NCBI GenBank assembly: GCA_034658655.1
Contig: JAYEFQ010000044.1
Span: 1-19,612 of the forward strand
Direction: 5' to 3'
DNA length: 19,612 nucleotides
Source: JAQIBY01 sp034658655
GTDB lineage: Bacteria; Bacteroidota; Bacteroidia; Bacteroidales; ML635J-15
The notes below the pieces were generated by a model, which did not search any database, had not been told where the DNA came from, and worked only from the letters and a program-made list of their open reading frames with translations. The stretch's first letter is position 1. Each line of letters begins with the position of its first letter. Positions 1 through 8,700 of the stretch are shown one piece after another. The position numbers and the translations under genes were made by a program.

Positions 1-1
1 A

Positions 2-121
2 GTGATATTTTTATTATCTTGCGTAGCAAAAGTTTATTGGGATAGGGGAAATGCAGCACAAAATTTACATGCCACCCTTACCAATAAGATGGGGAAATAC
101 AAGAAAAATGAAAATAACTGA
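2..121 (+). CDS. Possible C-terminal tail of an upstream gene (partial)
   Basis: An open frame enters from the left edge and runs 39 codons to a TGA at 119-121, 15 bp before the next start. The residues (for example SCVAKVYWDRGNAAQNLHA) have ordinary protein composition and the end is lysine/asparagine-rich. No family is recognisable from so short a piece. The short gap to the next gene would fit an operon. Another frame stops at 45, and chance is a real alternative. Confidence 0.3.
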   Translation: MIFLLSCVAKVYWDRGNAAQNLHATLTNKMGKYKKNENN

Positions 122-136
122 TAAAATATATCAAGT

Positions 137-1678
137 ATGAATACATATAGAATGAAATTAGCTTTAAATGTTTTGTTGTTGTGCTTGGTTGTTTCTGGGT
201 ATTCACAGGGGATTTACAATAATGCAGCTAATATTGTATTAACTTCCAGCAGTCATATTTATATAAATGGTAATGCCAATGGTGGTTATACTAGCCAAGG
301 TGCCGGTTATATTAATTCAGACGGAACGATTACACTTGAAGGTAACTGGATAAACAATGGTTCTACAGATGTTTACACTGCTATTGATAATACAGGCACT
401 ACTGTTTTTGGAGGAACAACATTACAGCAAATAGGTGGTAGCCACCTTACTAATTTTGAAAATCTGACTGTGAATAATGGAAATAAGGTTGATCTAACAC
501 AAAATGTTAACATTGATTATAATTTAACGCTTACCAGTGGTAAATTCGATTTAAAAGATAAAGTTGCAGATTTAGGTACTAATGGCGATATTGTAAGTGA
601 GACCGAAATAAATAGTGTTACATCTACAGACGGTAGTGGAGTTGTAGGTAACAATACAGGGACAATAATTGCCACACGCACATTGAATGCGCCTTCGGGT
701 GTAAATCCTGCACATTTAGGAATATATATAACAACGACTGCTAATCTTGGTACGATTGTTATAACTCGAGGACACGAAATTCAAACAGGAAGTTTCGGAG
801 GTTCTGCAACAGAGGGTGTAGCTCGTTATTACGAAATTCCCGGTATTGGCAAGTTGGATGTAGGTGCAGGGATTTCTGTTGATATGGATTTCTGGGATGC
901 TGAAATTAATAGTCTTAATGAGTCACAAATAGAAGGTTATCATTGGGTAACAGAAGGCAGTAGTTCGAGTTGGTGGACACCAATTGATGGTTCTGTTAAC
1001 ACAAGCACAAATTTATTTACAACAACAGGAAATCCGTATAGTTCTTATTTTACAACATCAACTTGGTATGGTTTTACTTGGAGCGATAAATTTACCCTTG
1101 GTAGTAAAGACTCTCCGTTACCCATAGAATTAAAAGAATTTTCAGCTACTTGCCGTGATAATGGAAAATTAATTTCATGGACAACAGCAAGTGAAACCAA
1201 CAACGATTATTTTACGCTCGAAAAATCTGATGATAACAAAGATTTTTATGTCATTTCAACAATTATAGGTACGGGTAATAGTAATGTAGAAAATACTTAT
1301 GAATATTTTGATAATCAATCTAATGAAAATATTGTTTATTACAGGCTTTCACAAACAGACTTTAATGGCGATGAGCAATCATTTAATATTATCTCGGCAA
1401 ATTGTTCAGAAAACAATACTATTGAAGACAATTTAATTATCATCAATAATCCGGCTAACGAGAGTGTTCAATTACAACTTACAGGAACAGAAAATAAGAT
1501 TTATACTCTTTCTTTTATCGACCAACTTGGCAGACAATTAATTGAGAGAAAAATACACTTAAAAAATACACAACAAAAAATAATTATTAACACACAAAAT
1601 TTAAGTGAAGGTATTTATAATGTTGTGTTTTATTCAGCGCAAAAAATAATTACTAAACAATTAATAATAGTTAAATAA
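137..1678 (+). CDS. Secreted T9SS type A sorting-domain protein
   Basis: Predicted exported protein of 513 aa. A signal peptide covers about residues 1-24 (hydrophobic LALNVLLLCLVVSG, then YSQ). Residues 25-150 are rich in Asn, Thr and Gly with short repeated strands (ITLEGNWINNG, LTVNNGNKVDL, LTLTSGKFDL), suggesting a beta-solenoid; this is inference. From about residue 327, LPIELKEFSATC followed by a stretch with SWTTASETNNDYFTLEKS and YYRLSQTDFNGD is the Ig/FnIII-like module that often precedes a sorting domain in Bacteroidota. The last 80 or so residues (INNPANESVQLQL, IDQLGRQL, LSEGIYNVVF, KQLIIVK) match the type A C-terminal domain, which T9SS removes after outer-membrane passage. An in-frame ATG at 152 is an alternative start. 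The next gene begins 7 bp downstream, so the two are probably co-transcribed. Ligand or substrate is unknown. Confidence 0.85.
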   Translation: MNTYRMKLALNVLLLCLVVSGYSQGIYNNAANIVLTSSSHIYINGNANGGYTSQGAGYINSDGTITLEGNWINNGSTDVYTAIDNTGTTVFGGTTLQQIGGSHLTNFENLTVNNGNKVDLTQNVNIDYNLTLTSGKFDLKDKVADLGTNGDIVSETEINSVTSTDGSGVVGNNTGTIIATRTLNAPSGVNPAHLGIYITTTANLGTIVITRGHEIQTGSFGGSATEGVARYYEIPGIGKLDVGAGISVDMDFWDAEINSLNESQIEGYHWVTEGSSSSWWTPIDGSVNTSTNLFTTTGNPYSSYFTTSTWYGFTWSDKFTLGSKDSPLPIELKEFSATCRDNGKLISWTTASETNNDYFTLEKSDDNKDFYVISTIIGTGNSNVENTYEYFDNQSNENIVYYRLSQTDFNGDEQSFNIISANCSENNTIEDNLIIINNPANESVQLQLTGTENKIYTLSFIDQLGRQLIERKIHLKNTQQKIIINTQNLSEGIYNVVFYSAQKIITKQLIIVK

Positions 1679-1685
1679 TAATATT

Positions 1686-4265
1686 ATGAAAAACAAACTA
1701 CTACTTTTCGTAATAAGTATTTTAAGCTTTACTACGGTAATGTCTCAAAACGTTGGGATAAACGACAATGGTGTTGCACCTGCAAATGATGCGATTTTAG
1801 ATATAGATATTTCAACTAATGACATGGGAGTTCTTTTACCAAGATTAACAACATTACAAAGAACAGCTTTTAATCCAAGTACAGAATCAATGATGGTTTA
1901 TGATACCGATACCGATTCGTATTGGTTCTGGGACGGAACAGCTTGGAAAGAGTTTTTAACTGATAATGAATGGACAGATGCAGGAGATTATTTAATACCT
2001 GCTGATGATACTGATGGATTAACCAAAGTATATGAAACCGCAAGCCCAACATCTCGTGTAAGAGCGTACACCAGTGGAACTGGAGATTACGCTTTCGGAG
2101 ATCTTGGTTACTATGGAACAGCTATTGGTGGTACCAGCAGACATATCGGTATTTATGGAAATACAGGTGTTGGATCAGGTAATGTTGCAGTTGCCGGTAG
2201 GTATAGCGCAGGAAGGATTGGATATATTGCAGGAGAACGGTATGCTATTTATGGAAAATTCGATGAAAATGCAACAGGACTTACTTCAAGCTATGGAGGT
2301 TATTTTATTAATGATAATGACGAAAATAATGCAAGTTTTTCTAAGTATGGAATTTATGGTGATGTTACTGCCAGCAATGGGAAAAAATATGCAATTTATG
2401 GCAGTGCTCAAAATGCCGGTGATAATTATGGGGTTTATGGTAAAGCTTTTAATGGTACCAATAATTATGGAGGATATTTTGAAGGTACANNNNNNNNNNN
2501 NNNNNNNNNNNNNNNNNNNNNNNNNNNNNNNNNNNNNNNNNNNNNNNNNNNNNNNNNNNNNNNNNNNNNNNNNNNNNNNNNNNNNNNNNATTGGGCAGGT
2601 TATTTTGTCGGTAACACAAAAACAACAGGCTATTTGCTGGTGGGTGATCCTGATGAACCATCTGGCGTAGCTCAAAATGATATAAACTTTTATCATATTG
2701 ATTTTAGTTCAAATAAATACTGGTCTTACATCCTGTTAGTGTGTAATAATGCAGACGGAGGTTTGTGGAGTATTAGTACAGATCATATTAAATTTGATAA
2801 TACTGGTACTACTGAACATTACAGGGCATTACATTCTCCTTATATCTGGTTCCCAGGAGTTATAAATACTGCCGACACAAGAGTTGAAATTAATCATGAT
2901 TGTACACTAGAGAATGGCTATGATGGTGCATATCTTGAATGGGATTATAACAATGATGGAAACTATACTAAAATTACTAGCTGGTCATCAAATGGTTATA
3001 CTGCCGGAGTTGATGGTTGTGATCAGGCTTGTACTCAACCAAATACAGATGCTTGGACAGACGGATCTTTTACAGGACAACAAACATCTGTATCAAATGC
3101 ATTATCTAATGTGCCTACCAGTAGCTGGGTTCGTTTTCGTCTCGTTGGTATGGAAGATAATTCAACCGGAACAGGAGATTACAGAGCGTATGAATTTTGG
3201 GTAAAAGGAAATGATATTGATTTTGGCAGCAGTGGTTTTGAGCAGGGAGGTATTTATGCCGAGGGTCATGTTTTTGCACAATCAAACGCTCAAATCGGTG
3301 ATGTTGCTGAGTTTTTTCCAGTTCAAGGAACAAGCAAAGCCGGTGATTTAATTTCGATGGATAAAACAGGTTCAGAACTTACATATGTTACTTCAGAAAA
3401 GATGGACCCCTTGGTTATTGGAGTGCATTCATCATCTCCATCCGTATTAGTCAATAATCCTGAAAATGGAATACCGGTTGGTTTATCAGGCAGAATTCCA
3501 GTAAATGTTACCAATGAGAATGGTAATATCAAGCCGGGAGATTATCTGACATCTTCATCAAAACAAGGCTTTGCAATGAAAGCAACAGAAAATTGTTTTG
3601 TTGTTGGCAGGGCAATGGAAAAATTAAATACAGAAAATGGGAAAGTATTATGTATGATAAGTCCTGGTTGGTATAATTCCAATCCAAAATCAGAGGGCGT
3701 AATATCAGGTGATTATTCACTAATTCAAGGTCAAAAAACAGTTAAGGTTATTGACGAAAAAGTTCATGAAGGTTCTCGCGTTTTTGTTACCATGAGAGAC
3801 GATCCGGGTTCATATTTCTGGGTGAAAACCGTCAAAAATGGTTATTTTGAAATTAGTGTTAAAAATGCTCCTCAAAAATCTGTACCTTTTGATTATCTTA
3901 TAAATAATGCTTCTACAGTGAAAGAAATTGAAAAAACAATCAATGAAGAATTAATTACTAAGAAAGCAGATAAAAAGATAAAAGATGGAAACAATAATGA
4001 AGCTTGTGAAGATTGTGAACGCGAAATGATTTATATTGGACCTAATAAGGACAACATTGATATGTCCCACATTGCCATTTCTTCAAATCCTCCTTCCCCT
4101 CCGCCAGATATCAATAAGGCATGGACATGGGATCCGGTAAATGGATTTAAAGAATTGGATGTTGATATTAATAAAATGGTCAATAAAAAAAGAGAAAAGA
4201 AAGAAGCGTCCTCTGGCAACATTGATATAGATGAAAAAATAGATAAAAAAAAGAATCAGAAATAG
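1686..4265 (+). CDS. Modular exported tail-fibre-like surface protein (interrupted by assembly gap)
   Basis: A signal peptide (about 1-21, ending VMSQ) is followed by the N-terminal module common in Bacteroidota surface proteins: NVGIND, LDIDISTNDMGVLLPRLTT, MMVYDTDTDSYWFWDGTAW (about 22-90). A repeat region follows with YGI, YAIYG, YGVYG and YGGYF units, into which the 100-N gap falls. After the gap come a probable jelly-roll domain (LHSPYIWFPGV to RAYEFWVKG, nominal 382-505), a module with IGDVAEFFP, GLSGRIPVNV and GDYLTSSSKQGFAMKA (nominal 536-665) of the kind found in fibre and adhesin proteins, and a beta-rich segment ending VPFDYLI. The C terminus is lysine-rich (KKREKKEASS, IDKKKNQK). 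No T9SS sorting domain is visible, unlike the gene upstream, so export beyond the periplasm is unexplained. The 859-aa length is nominal because the gap length is unknown. Function unknown; an adhesin or appendage role is a guess. Confidence 0.75.
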   Translation: MKNKLLLFVISILSFTTVMSQNVGINDNGVAPANDAILDIDISTNDMGVLLPRLTTLQRTAFNPSTESMMVYDTDTDSYWFWDGTAWKEFLTDNEWTDAGDYLIPADDTDGLTKVYETASPTSRVRAYTSGTGDYAFGDLGYYGTAIGGTSRHIGIYGNTGVGSGNVAVAGRYSAGRIGYIAGERYAIYGKFDENATGLTSSYGGYFINDNDENNASFSKYGIYGDVTASNGKKYAIYGSAQNAGDNYGVYGKAFNGTNNYGGYFEGTXXXXXXXXXXXXXXXXXXXXXXXXXXXXXXXXXXWAGYFVGNTKTTGYLLVGDPDEPSGVAQNDINFYHIDFSSNKYWSYILLVCNNADGGLWSISTDHIKFDNTGTTEHYRALHSPYIWFPGVINTADTRVEINHDCTLENGYDGAYLEWDYNNDGNYTKITSWSSNGYTAGVDGCDQACTQPNTDAWTDGSFTGQQTSVSNALSNVPTSSWVRFRLVGMEDNSTGTGDYRAYEFWVKGNDIDFGSSGFEQGGIYAEGHVFAQSNAQIGDVAEFFPVQGTSKAGDLISMDKTGSELTYVTSEKMDPLVIGVHSSSPSVLVNNPENGIPVGLSGRIPVNVTNENGNIKPGDYLTSSSKQGFAMKATENCFVVGRAMEKLNTENGKVLCMISPGWYNSNPKSEGVISGDYSLIQGQKTVKVIDEKVHEGSRVFVTMRDDPGSYFWVKTVKNGYFEISVKNAPQKSVPFDYLINNASTVKEIEKTINEELITKKADKKIKDGNNNEACEDCEREMIYIGPNKDNIDMSHIAISSNPPSPPPDINKAWTWDPVNGFKELDVDINKMVNKKREKKEASSGNIDIDEKIDKKKNQK
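2490..2589. other. Scaffold gap of exactly 100 N
   Basis: A run of exactly 100 N lies in the Tyr/Gly-rich repeat region of the surface-protein gene. Exactly 100 N is the usual placeholder for a gap of unknown size. Clear protein continues in the same nominal frame after it (WAGYFVGNTKTTGYLLVGD), but 100 is not divisible by three, so the agreement depends on where frames were counted. Confidence 0.97.
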
Positions 4266-4274
4266 TGTTTATTT

Positions 4275-4381
4275 CATAATGTTCGATATCTGAGTTGTTG
4301 CGAAAATTTTAAATCCTCGATCCGCCAGCTGGCGGATCGACTGTTTTAAATACGAATATAACGAAGAACTCGGACATTATG
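4275..4381. repeat. Imperfect inverted repeat of about 106 bp with a perfect 24-bp palindromic core
   Basis: The core 4317-4340 is a perfect palindrome with 12-bp arms TCGATCCGCCAG / CTGGCGGATCGA. Flanking arms extend it. ATAATGTTCG and GAGTTGTTGCG (4276-4302) mirror the complement of CGAAGAACTCGGACATTAT (4362-4380), and TTTTAAA occurs on both sides of the core. Both layers share a centre near 4328. It starts 10 bp after the stop of the surface-protein gene. It could act as a transcription barrier or be a small non-autonomous mobile or REP-type element; it is unrelated in sequence to the REP family elsewhere in the window. Confidence 0.8.
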
Positions 4382-4400
4382 GACAGGCTAATTATTATTA

Positions 4401-4455
4401 ACCCTGACCTTCAGGTCGGGGTAATAAGATATAAAAGATGAATGGGCTTTAGCCC
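4401..4455 (-). repeat. Half REP element (hairpin B, linker, hairpin A)
   Basis: Hairpin B (CCTGACCTTCAGGTCGGGG region, 4402-4421) is followed by a linker beginning AATAAGAT and hairpin A, GGGCTTTAGCCC at 4444-4455. The order and linker start match half of the composite element beside the transposase at 18740-18879, in inverse orientation. A weaker GGCTTTAATCTC at about 4543-4554 may be another decayed hairpin A. With the inverted repeat before it, this accounts for most of the 428-bp gap between genes. Confidence 0.75.
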
Positions 4456-4660
4456 TGACAGTATAATTTACACCATTTTAAAATCAAAAATTCCGGTATA
4501 AGATGAATATCCCGTTAAAAATAGTTAATTAAATGCAGGACAGGCTTTAATCTCTAACATTACAAACATATGAACTAACTACTCAACTGTATTGATAATG
4601 CCCTAAGTATAATGTTGAAATATACGGCTTTATACTTATAGTTTGTATGAAAATATTTCG

Positions 4661-4668
4661 TATCTTTG
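4661..4668 (+). promoter_or_regulatory. Candidate Bacteroidota -7 box for the YqgE gene
   Basis: TATCTTTG fits the Bacteroidota primary-sigma -7 consensus TAnnTTTG and lies 25 bp before the ATG. The nearest upstream TTTG (4642-4645) is only 15 bp away, shorter than the usual spacing of about 19-20, so the -33 element is weak or absent. Confidence 0.55.
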
Positions 4669-4693
4669 TATTTGGATGTATTAGTTTAAAAGC

Positions 4694-5281
4694 ATGAAAT
4701 TAGATTTAGACATATTTCAAATTAAATCAAACGATTTAAGTCCTGAAAAGGGTAGAGCATTAATTGCTGAACCCATTTTGCCAGATATTATTTTTTCAAG
4801 ATCGGTCATTTTTTTAGTCGATGATGCTGATAATAAGCATACAGGGTTAATCTTGAACAAAGAATCAGGGGTTACAGTTGGGTCTGTTATTAATGCTTTT
4901 GAAGGGAAAGATTTTCCACTATTTCTCGGTGGTCCGGTTGATACTGAAACTGTACATTTTTTACATACCTATGGAAAAATTATCCCAAATGCAATTCATA
5001 TTAAAGGGAATGTTTATTGGGGTGGCGATTTTGATGCTGTAGTTGAAATGTTAGATGCCAATGTCCTTGATCAGAATAAAATATCCTTTTTCCTTGGATA
5101 TTCTGGCTGGACAGAAGGGCAATTAAGCGAAGAACTTGAAAATGATTCATGGTTGGTATGCAATGTTCCTGATAGTTTTGTTTTTTCTGACCCAAAACAC
5201 CTCTGGAAATATTCCCTTACCTATGTGGATAAGAAATACGAAATCTGGAAAAACTTCCCCGAAAATCCAGAGTTGAATTAA
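4694..5281 (+). CDS. YqgE/AlgH family protein (DUF179)
   Basis: Cytoplasmic protein of 195 aa, a normal length for the family, with no signal peptide. Family signatures are clear: GRALIAEPILPD (20-31), SVIFLVDD and TGLILN (37-55), FLGGPV (77-82), and GYSGWTEGQL (135-144) followed by SWLV. The biochemical activity of YqgE/AlgH proteins is not settled; AlgH was named for an effect on alginate expression in Pseudomonas, and that role should not be carried over here. The gene stands alone, with repeat-bearing intergenic regions on both sides and a candidate -7 box 25 bp upstream, so it is probably monocistronic. The start fits the promoter and family length. Confidence 0.92.
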   Translation: MKLDLDIFQIKSNDLSPEKGRALIAEPILPDIIFSRSVIFLVDDADNKHTGLILNKESGVTVGSVINAFEGKDFPLFLGGPVDTETVHFLHTYGKIIPNAIHIKGNVYWGGDFDAVVEMLDANVLDQNKISFFLGYSGWTEGQLSEELENDSWLVCNVPDSFVFSDPKHLWKYSLTYVDKKYEIWKNFPENPELN

Positions 5282-5362
5282 TCCTCGCTTTTTTGATATT
5301 CTAATAGGTTCTACAGCAAGTTCTGTGGAATTATTTATCAATTATAATACATAAATGTATAT

Positions 5363-5515
5363 CAGGGCTAAAGCTCTATGGTGTTTTTCTTCTTAAAACC
5401 CCGACATAAATGTCAGGGATAATCGGTTTCAGATGAATTAAGCTTGTGAAGAACACTGTCCTTTAGGTCGGGGTGGAAAAGCATGCGAGATAAAATGGGC
5501 TTTAGCCCTGCCTAT
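5363..5515 (-). repeat. Complete composite REP element (A-B-B'-A'), diverged and inverted
   Basis: Four palindromes occur in order: A GGGCTAAAGCTC (5365-5376), B CCCCGACATAAATGTCAGGG (5399-5418), B' around CCTTTAGGTCGGGG (5454-5473), and A' GGGCTTTAGCCC (5497-5508). Read in reverse complement, it follows 18733-18885 throughout, including the linkers (TGTTTTTC; AAGCATGCGAGA against AAGCATACGAGA) and both ends (ATATCAGGGCT and GCCCTGCCTAT). One arm of A and several loop positions have decayed. It fills the first part of the 491-bp gap between genes; the rest, to about 5690, is AT-rich with a weak TTGCTT/AAGCAA hairpin at 5590-5607. Confidence 0.85.
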
Positions 5516-5695
5516 TTTTGCTCAATATTAATAATTTAATCATTACCCACTAAATTTGCAGTAAAACCCTAATAATATTATTTATTCCCTTGCTTTTTTA
5601 CAAGCAAATCAATAAATATTTACGATAAAATTTATTTTACTCTGATCTTTTGTTCATGTTTCTTATATAAGTACAGGGTTTTTGTTTCTTTTTAT

Positions 5696-5726
5696 TTTGG
5701 AAATTTGTTATGTTTTTTTACTTTTG
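5696..5726 (+). promoter_or_regulatory. Candidate Bacteroidota promoter for the hybrid kinase
   Basis: A -33 TTTG (5696-5699) and a -7 TACTTTTG (5719-5726) are 19 bp apart, matching the Bacteroidota consensus TTTG-N19/20-TAnnTTTG. Transcription would begin near 5731-5735, giving an AT-rich leader of about 40 nt. Confidence 0.6.
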
Positions 5727-5772
5727 ATAATTAGATATAGGGTTTTTTTATCATATTAATAATAATTTTAGC

Positions 5773-8700
5773 ATGGCTATTTCTCAAGAATCTTTTGATA
5801 AGTTTAAGGAGGAGAATTATCATTTGCGGCAAGATTTAAAACGTTTGCAGGCAGAAGTAAAACAATTGAAACATGCGAAGGAAAATGCGTGTTCTAGTGA
5901 GGAAGAATTGCGTATTACCATGGAATCAATTGGTGATGCTGTTATTGTTACTGATAAACAAGGGGGTGTGAAATGGATGAATCCTGTTGCCGAAAATTTG
6001 ACAGGCTGGGTGTGCACTGATGCCAAAGGAAAACCTTTAGAAACGGTTTTTAATATATTTAATGCAATCTCTGGAAAACCTTCCGTAAATCCGGTGAAAA
6101 AAGTTATAGAAACCGGACAAATAGTAGGTTTGGCGAATCATACAAAACTCGTTTCAAAATCTGGTCAGGAATATCAAATTTCAGATTCAGGCTCTCCAAT
6201 TCGTGATAGCAATGAAAATATATCAGGTATTGTTCTTGTCTTTCGCGATGTAACCGAAGAATATGAAATGCAGGCTGCAATTGCAATGAGTGAAAAACAT
6301 TATCGAACAGTGTTTGAAAATACCGGCACTGCAATTGTTTTGCTTGAAAAAGATAGTACCATCTCAATGGCAAATCAGCGTTTTTCTGAAATGTCAGGAT
6401 ATGCGAACAAAGAAGTTGTCAATAAAAAGAAATGGATGGAATTTATTGTGCCTGAAGATCTCGAGCGCATGGTTCAACAGCATGAATTACGTCGAAAAAA
6501 TAGGGAGAAAGCGCTACGAACTTATGAATTTAGATTTTTTGATAAGCAATCCAAAGTTAAGTATGTGCAATTGAATATTGATGTTATACCCGGCACAGAC
6601 AAAAGTGTGGCTTCTATGCAGGATGTGACAAATCTTAAAGAAACCCAACTTGCACTTAAAGCAAATGCCGAACGTTGGGATTTTGCCTTGCAAGGTGCAG
6701 GTGATGGCGTTTGGGATTGGGATTTGAAAACCAATACTGTTTTCTTTTCTGACCAATGGAAACGACAATTGGGTTACGAACCCCATGAAATTGAAAATAA
6801 ATTGTCAGAATGGGAAAGTCGTGTGCATCCTGATGATTTGGGAAAAGTGAATTTTGCGATTAAAGAGTGTTTGCAATCGAGAAAAACAGAATATGTCAAT
6901 GAATATCGACTGAAAACAAAACAAGGCAATTACAAATGGATACTGGCCAGAGGTAAAGTGGTTGCTTTCGATGAAAAAGGAAACCCTACTCGTTTTATTT
7001 GCACACATACCGATATCACGCAGCGAAAACAAAACGAAATTCAGTTGAAAACTACCTTTTTTGGAATTGAAAATGCGAGTATTGGTATATATCAGATTTT
7101 GGATAATGGGGTGATTAAATACGTTAATCAAGCGGCTTGCGATAGCCTCGGATATTCCAAAGATGAATTAACAGGTATGTCTTTGTCTTATGTTGATACG
7201 AGTTTAAATCTAAAACTCTTTAAAACTAACAGAAAGAGAATCTATAAAACAAAAGCTCATTCATTTGTTACACGGCATACCCGAAAAGACGGAAGCCGTT
7301 TCCCCGTTGAAATTACTGTAAATTATACCAAAATTAATGGCGAAAACATGGTTTTTTCTTTCGTGAAGGACATTACTGAACGAGTGCAATCCGAAAAGGC
7401 GCTTCGTGATAATGAAGAAAAGTACCGTTTGCTCATTGAAAATCAAACCGATTTAATTGTTAAGATAGACACTGAAGGGAAGTTTTTGTTCGTCAGCCCC
7501 TCATATTGCAAAATGTTTGGAAAAACAGAAAAAGAACTTATCGGAAATGCTTTTATGCCGCTTGTACACGAAGACGATAGACAATCTACCGAAGATGCCA
7601 TGAAACAGCTTTATGTTGAACCTTATCACGTTAAATTAGAACAGCGTGCTTTTACCGCAGAGGGGTGGAGATGGTTTTCATGGAGTGATACAGCGGTTTT
7701 AGATGAAAAGGGCGAGATTAAAGAAATTATTGGGATTGGTCAGGATATTACTGAAAAGAAACGGGCTGAAATACAATTAAGTGAGCAAGAACGAAGATTG
7801 AACTCCCTTGTCGGTAACCTTCCCGGATTTGTATATCGCTGCAATTTTGATGAGCACTGGACAATGCGTTTTCTAAGCCAGCAATGTGAAACGATTACTG
7901 GATATCCGCCTGAAACGTTTTTGAATAATCAAATCAAAACATACAACGATATTATATTACCTGAATTTCGAGAAAAGGAAGCAGAAGATTGGAATATTGT
8001 CGTAAAGAATAAGTCGGTTTACGAAGGTGAATATCAAATTCGTACTAAAAACAATCAAATTAAATGGGTTTGGGAGAGGGGGATTGGTGTGTATGATAAA
8101 AATGGAAATCTACTTTTCTTTGAAGGATATGTTGAAGATATCACATCAATTAAACATTTAATTGATGATTTAATAGCTGCTAAAAATAAAGCAGAAGAAT
8201 CTGATCGACTAAAAACCGCATTCCTGACCAATATGAGTCATGAAATTCGCACTCCTATGAACGGAATTCTTGGGTTTACTAAATTACTTTTAGAACCACA
8301 GCTTGCCGGTGATCAGGTAAAAGAATATGTGGATATTATTCGAAAAAGTGGAAACAGAATGTTGAATACTGTAAATGATATCATTACGATATCCAGAATT
8401 GAAACAGAACAAGTTGAAATTTCAAAGTCAACATTTAATTTGCATAATGAAATTAATGATATTTGTAAAATGCTGCTTCCCGAGGTCAAAGAAAAAGGCA
8501 TTCAGCTCAACGTGAATTTTAATACGATTTCTGATACGGAAATGATTACGACAGATCGAACTAAATTTGATTCTGTTATGACAAATTTGATAAAAAATGC
8601 CATTAAATTTACTGATGAAGGACAAATTGATGTGACATATTCTAAAAAAATAAATGCGTTTGATTTTGAAGTGAAAGATACTGGTATTGGGATTCCAAAG

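Noticed and set aside
2074..2670. 198-codon plus-strand open frame inside the surface-protein gene
   Set aside because: It is a methionine-rich shadow in another frame, crosses the N gap, and has no recognisable motif. The overlapping frame has clear domains on both sides.
5590..5607. TTGCTT/AAGCAA hairpin as a terminator or regulatory site
   Set aside because: It is a short 6-bp stem in AT-rich sequence, with no T tract after it and no link to a gene end.
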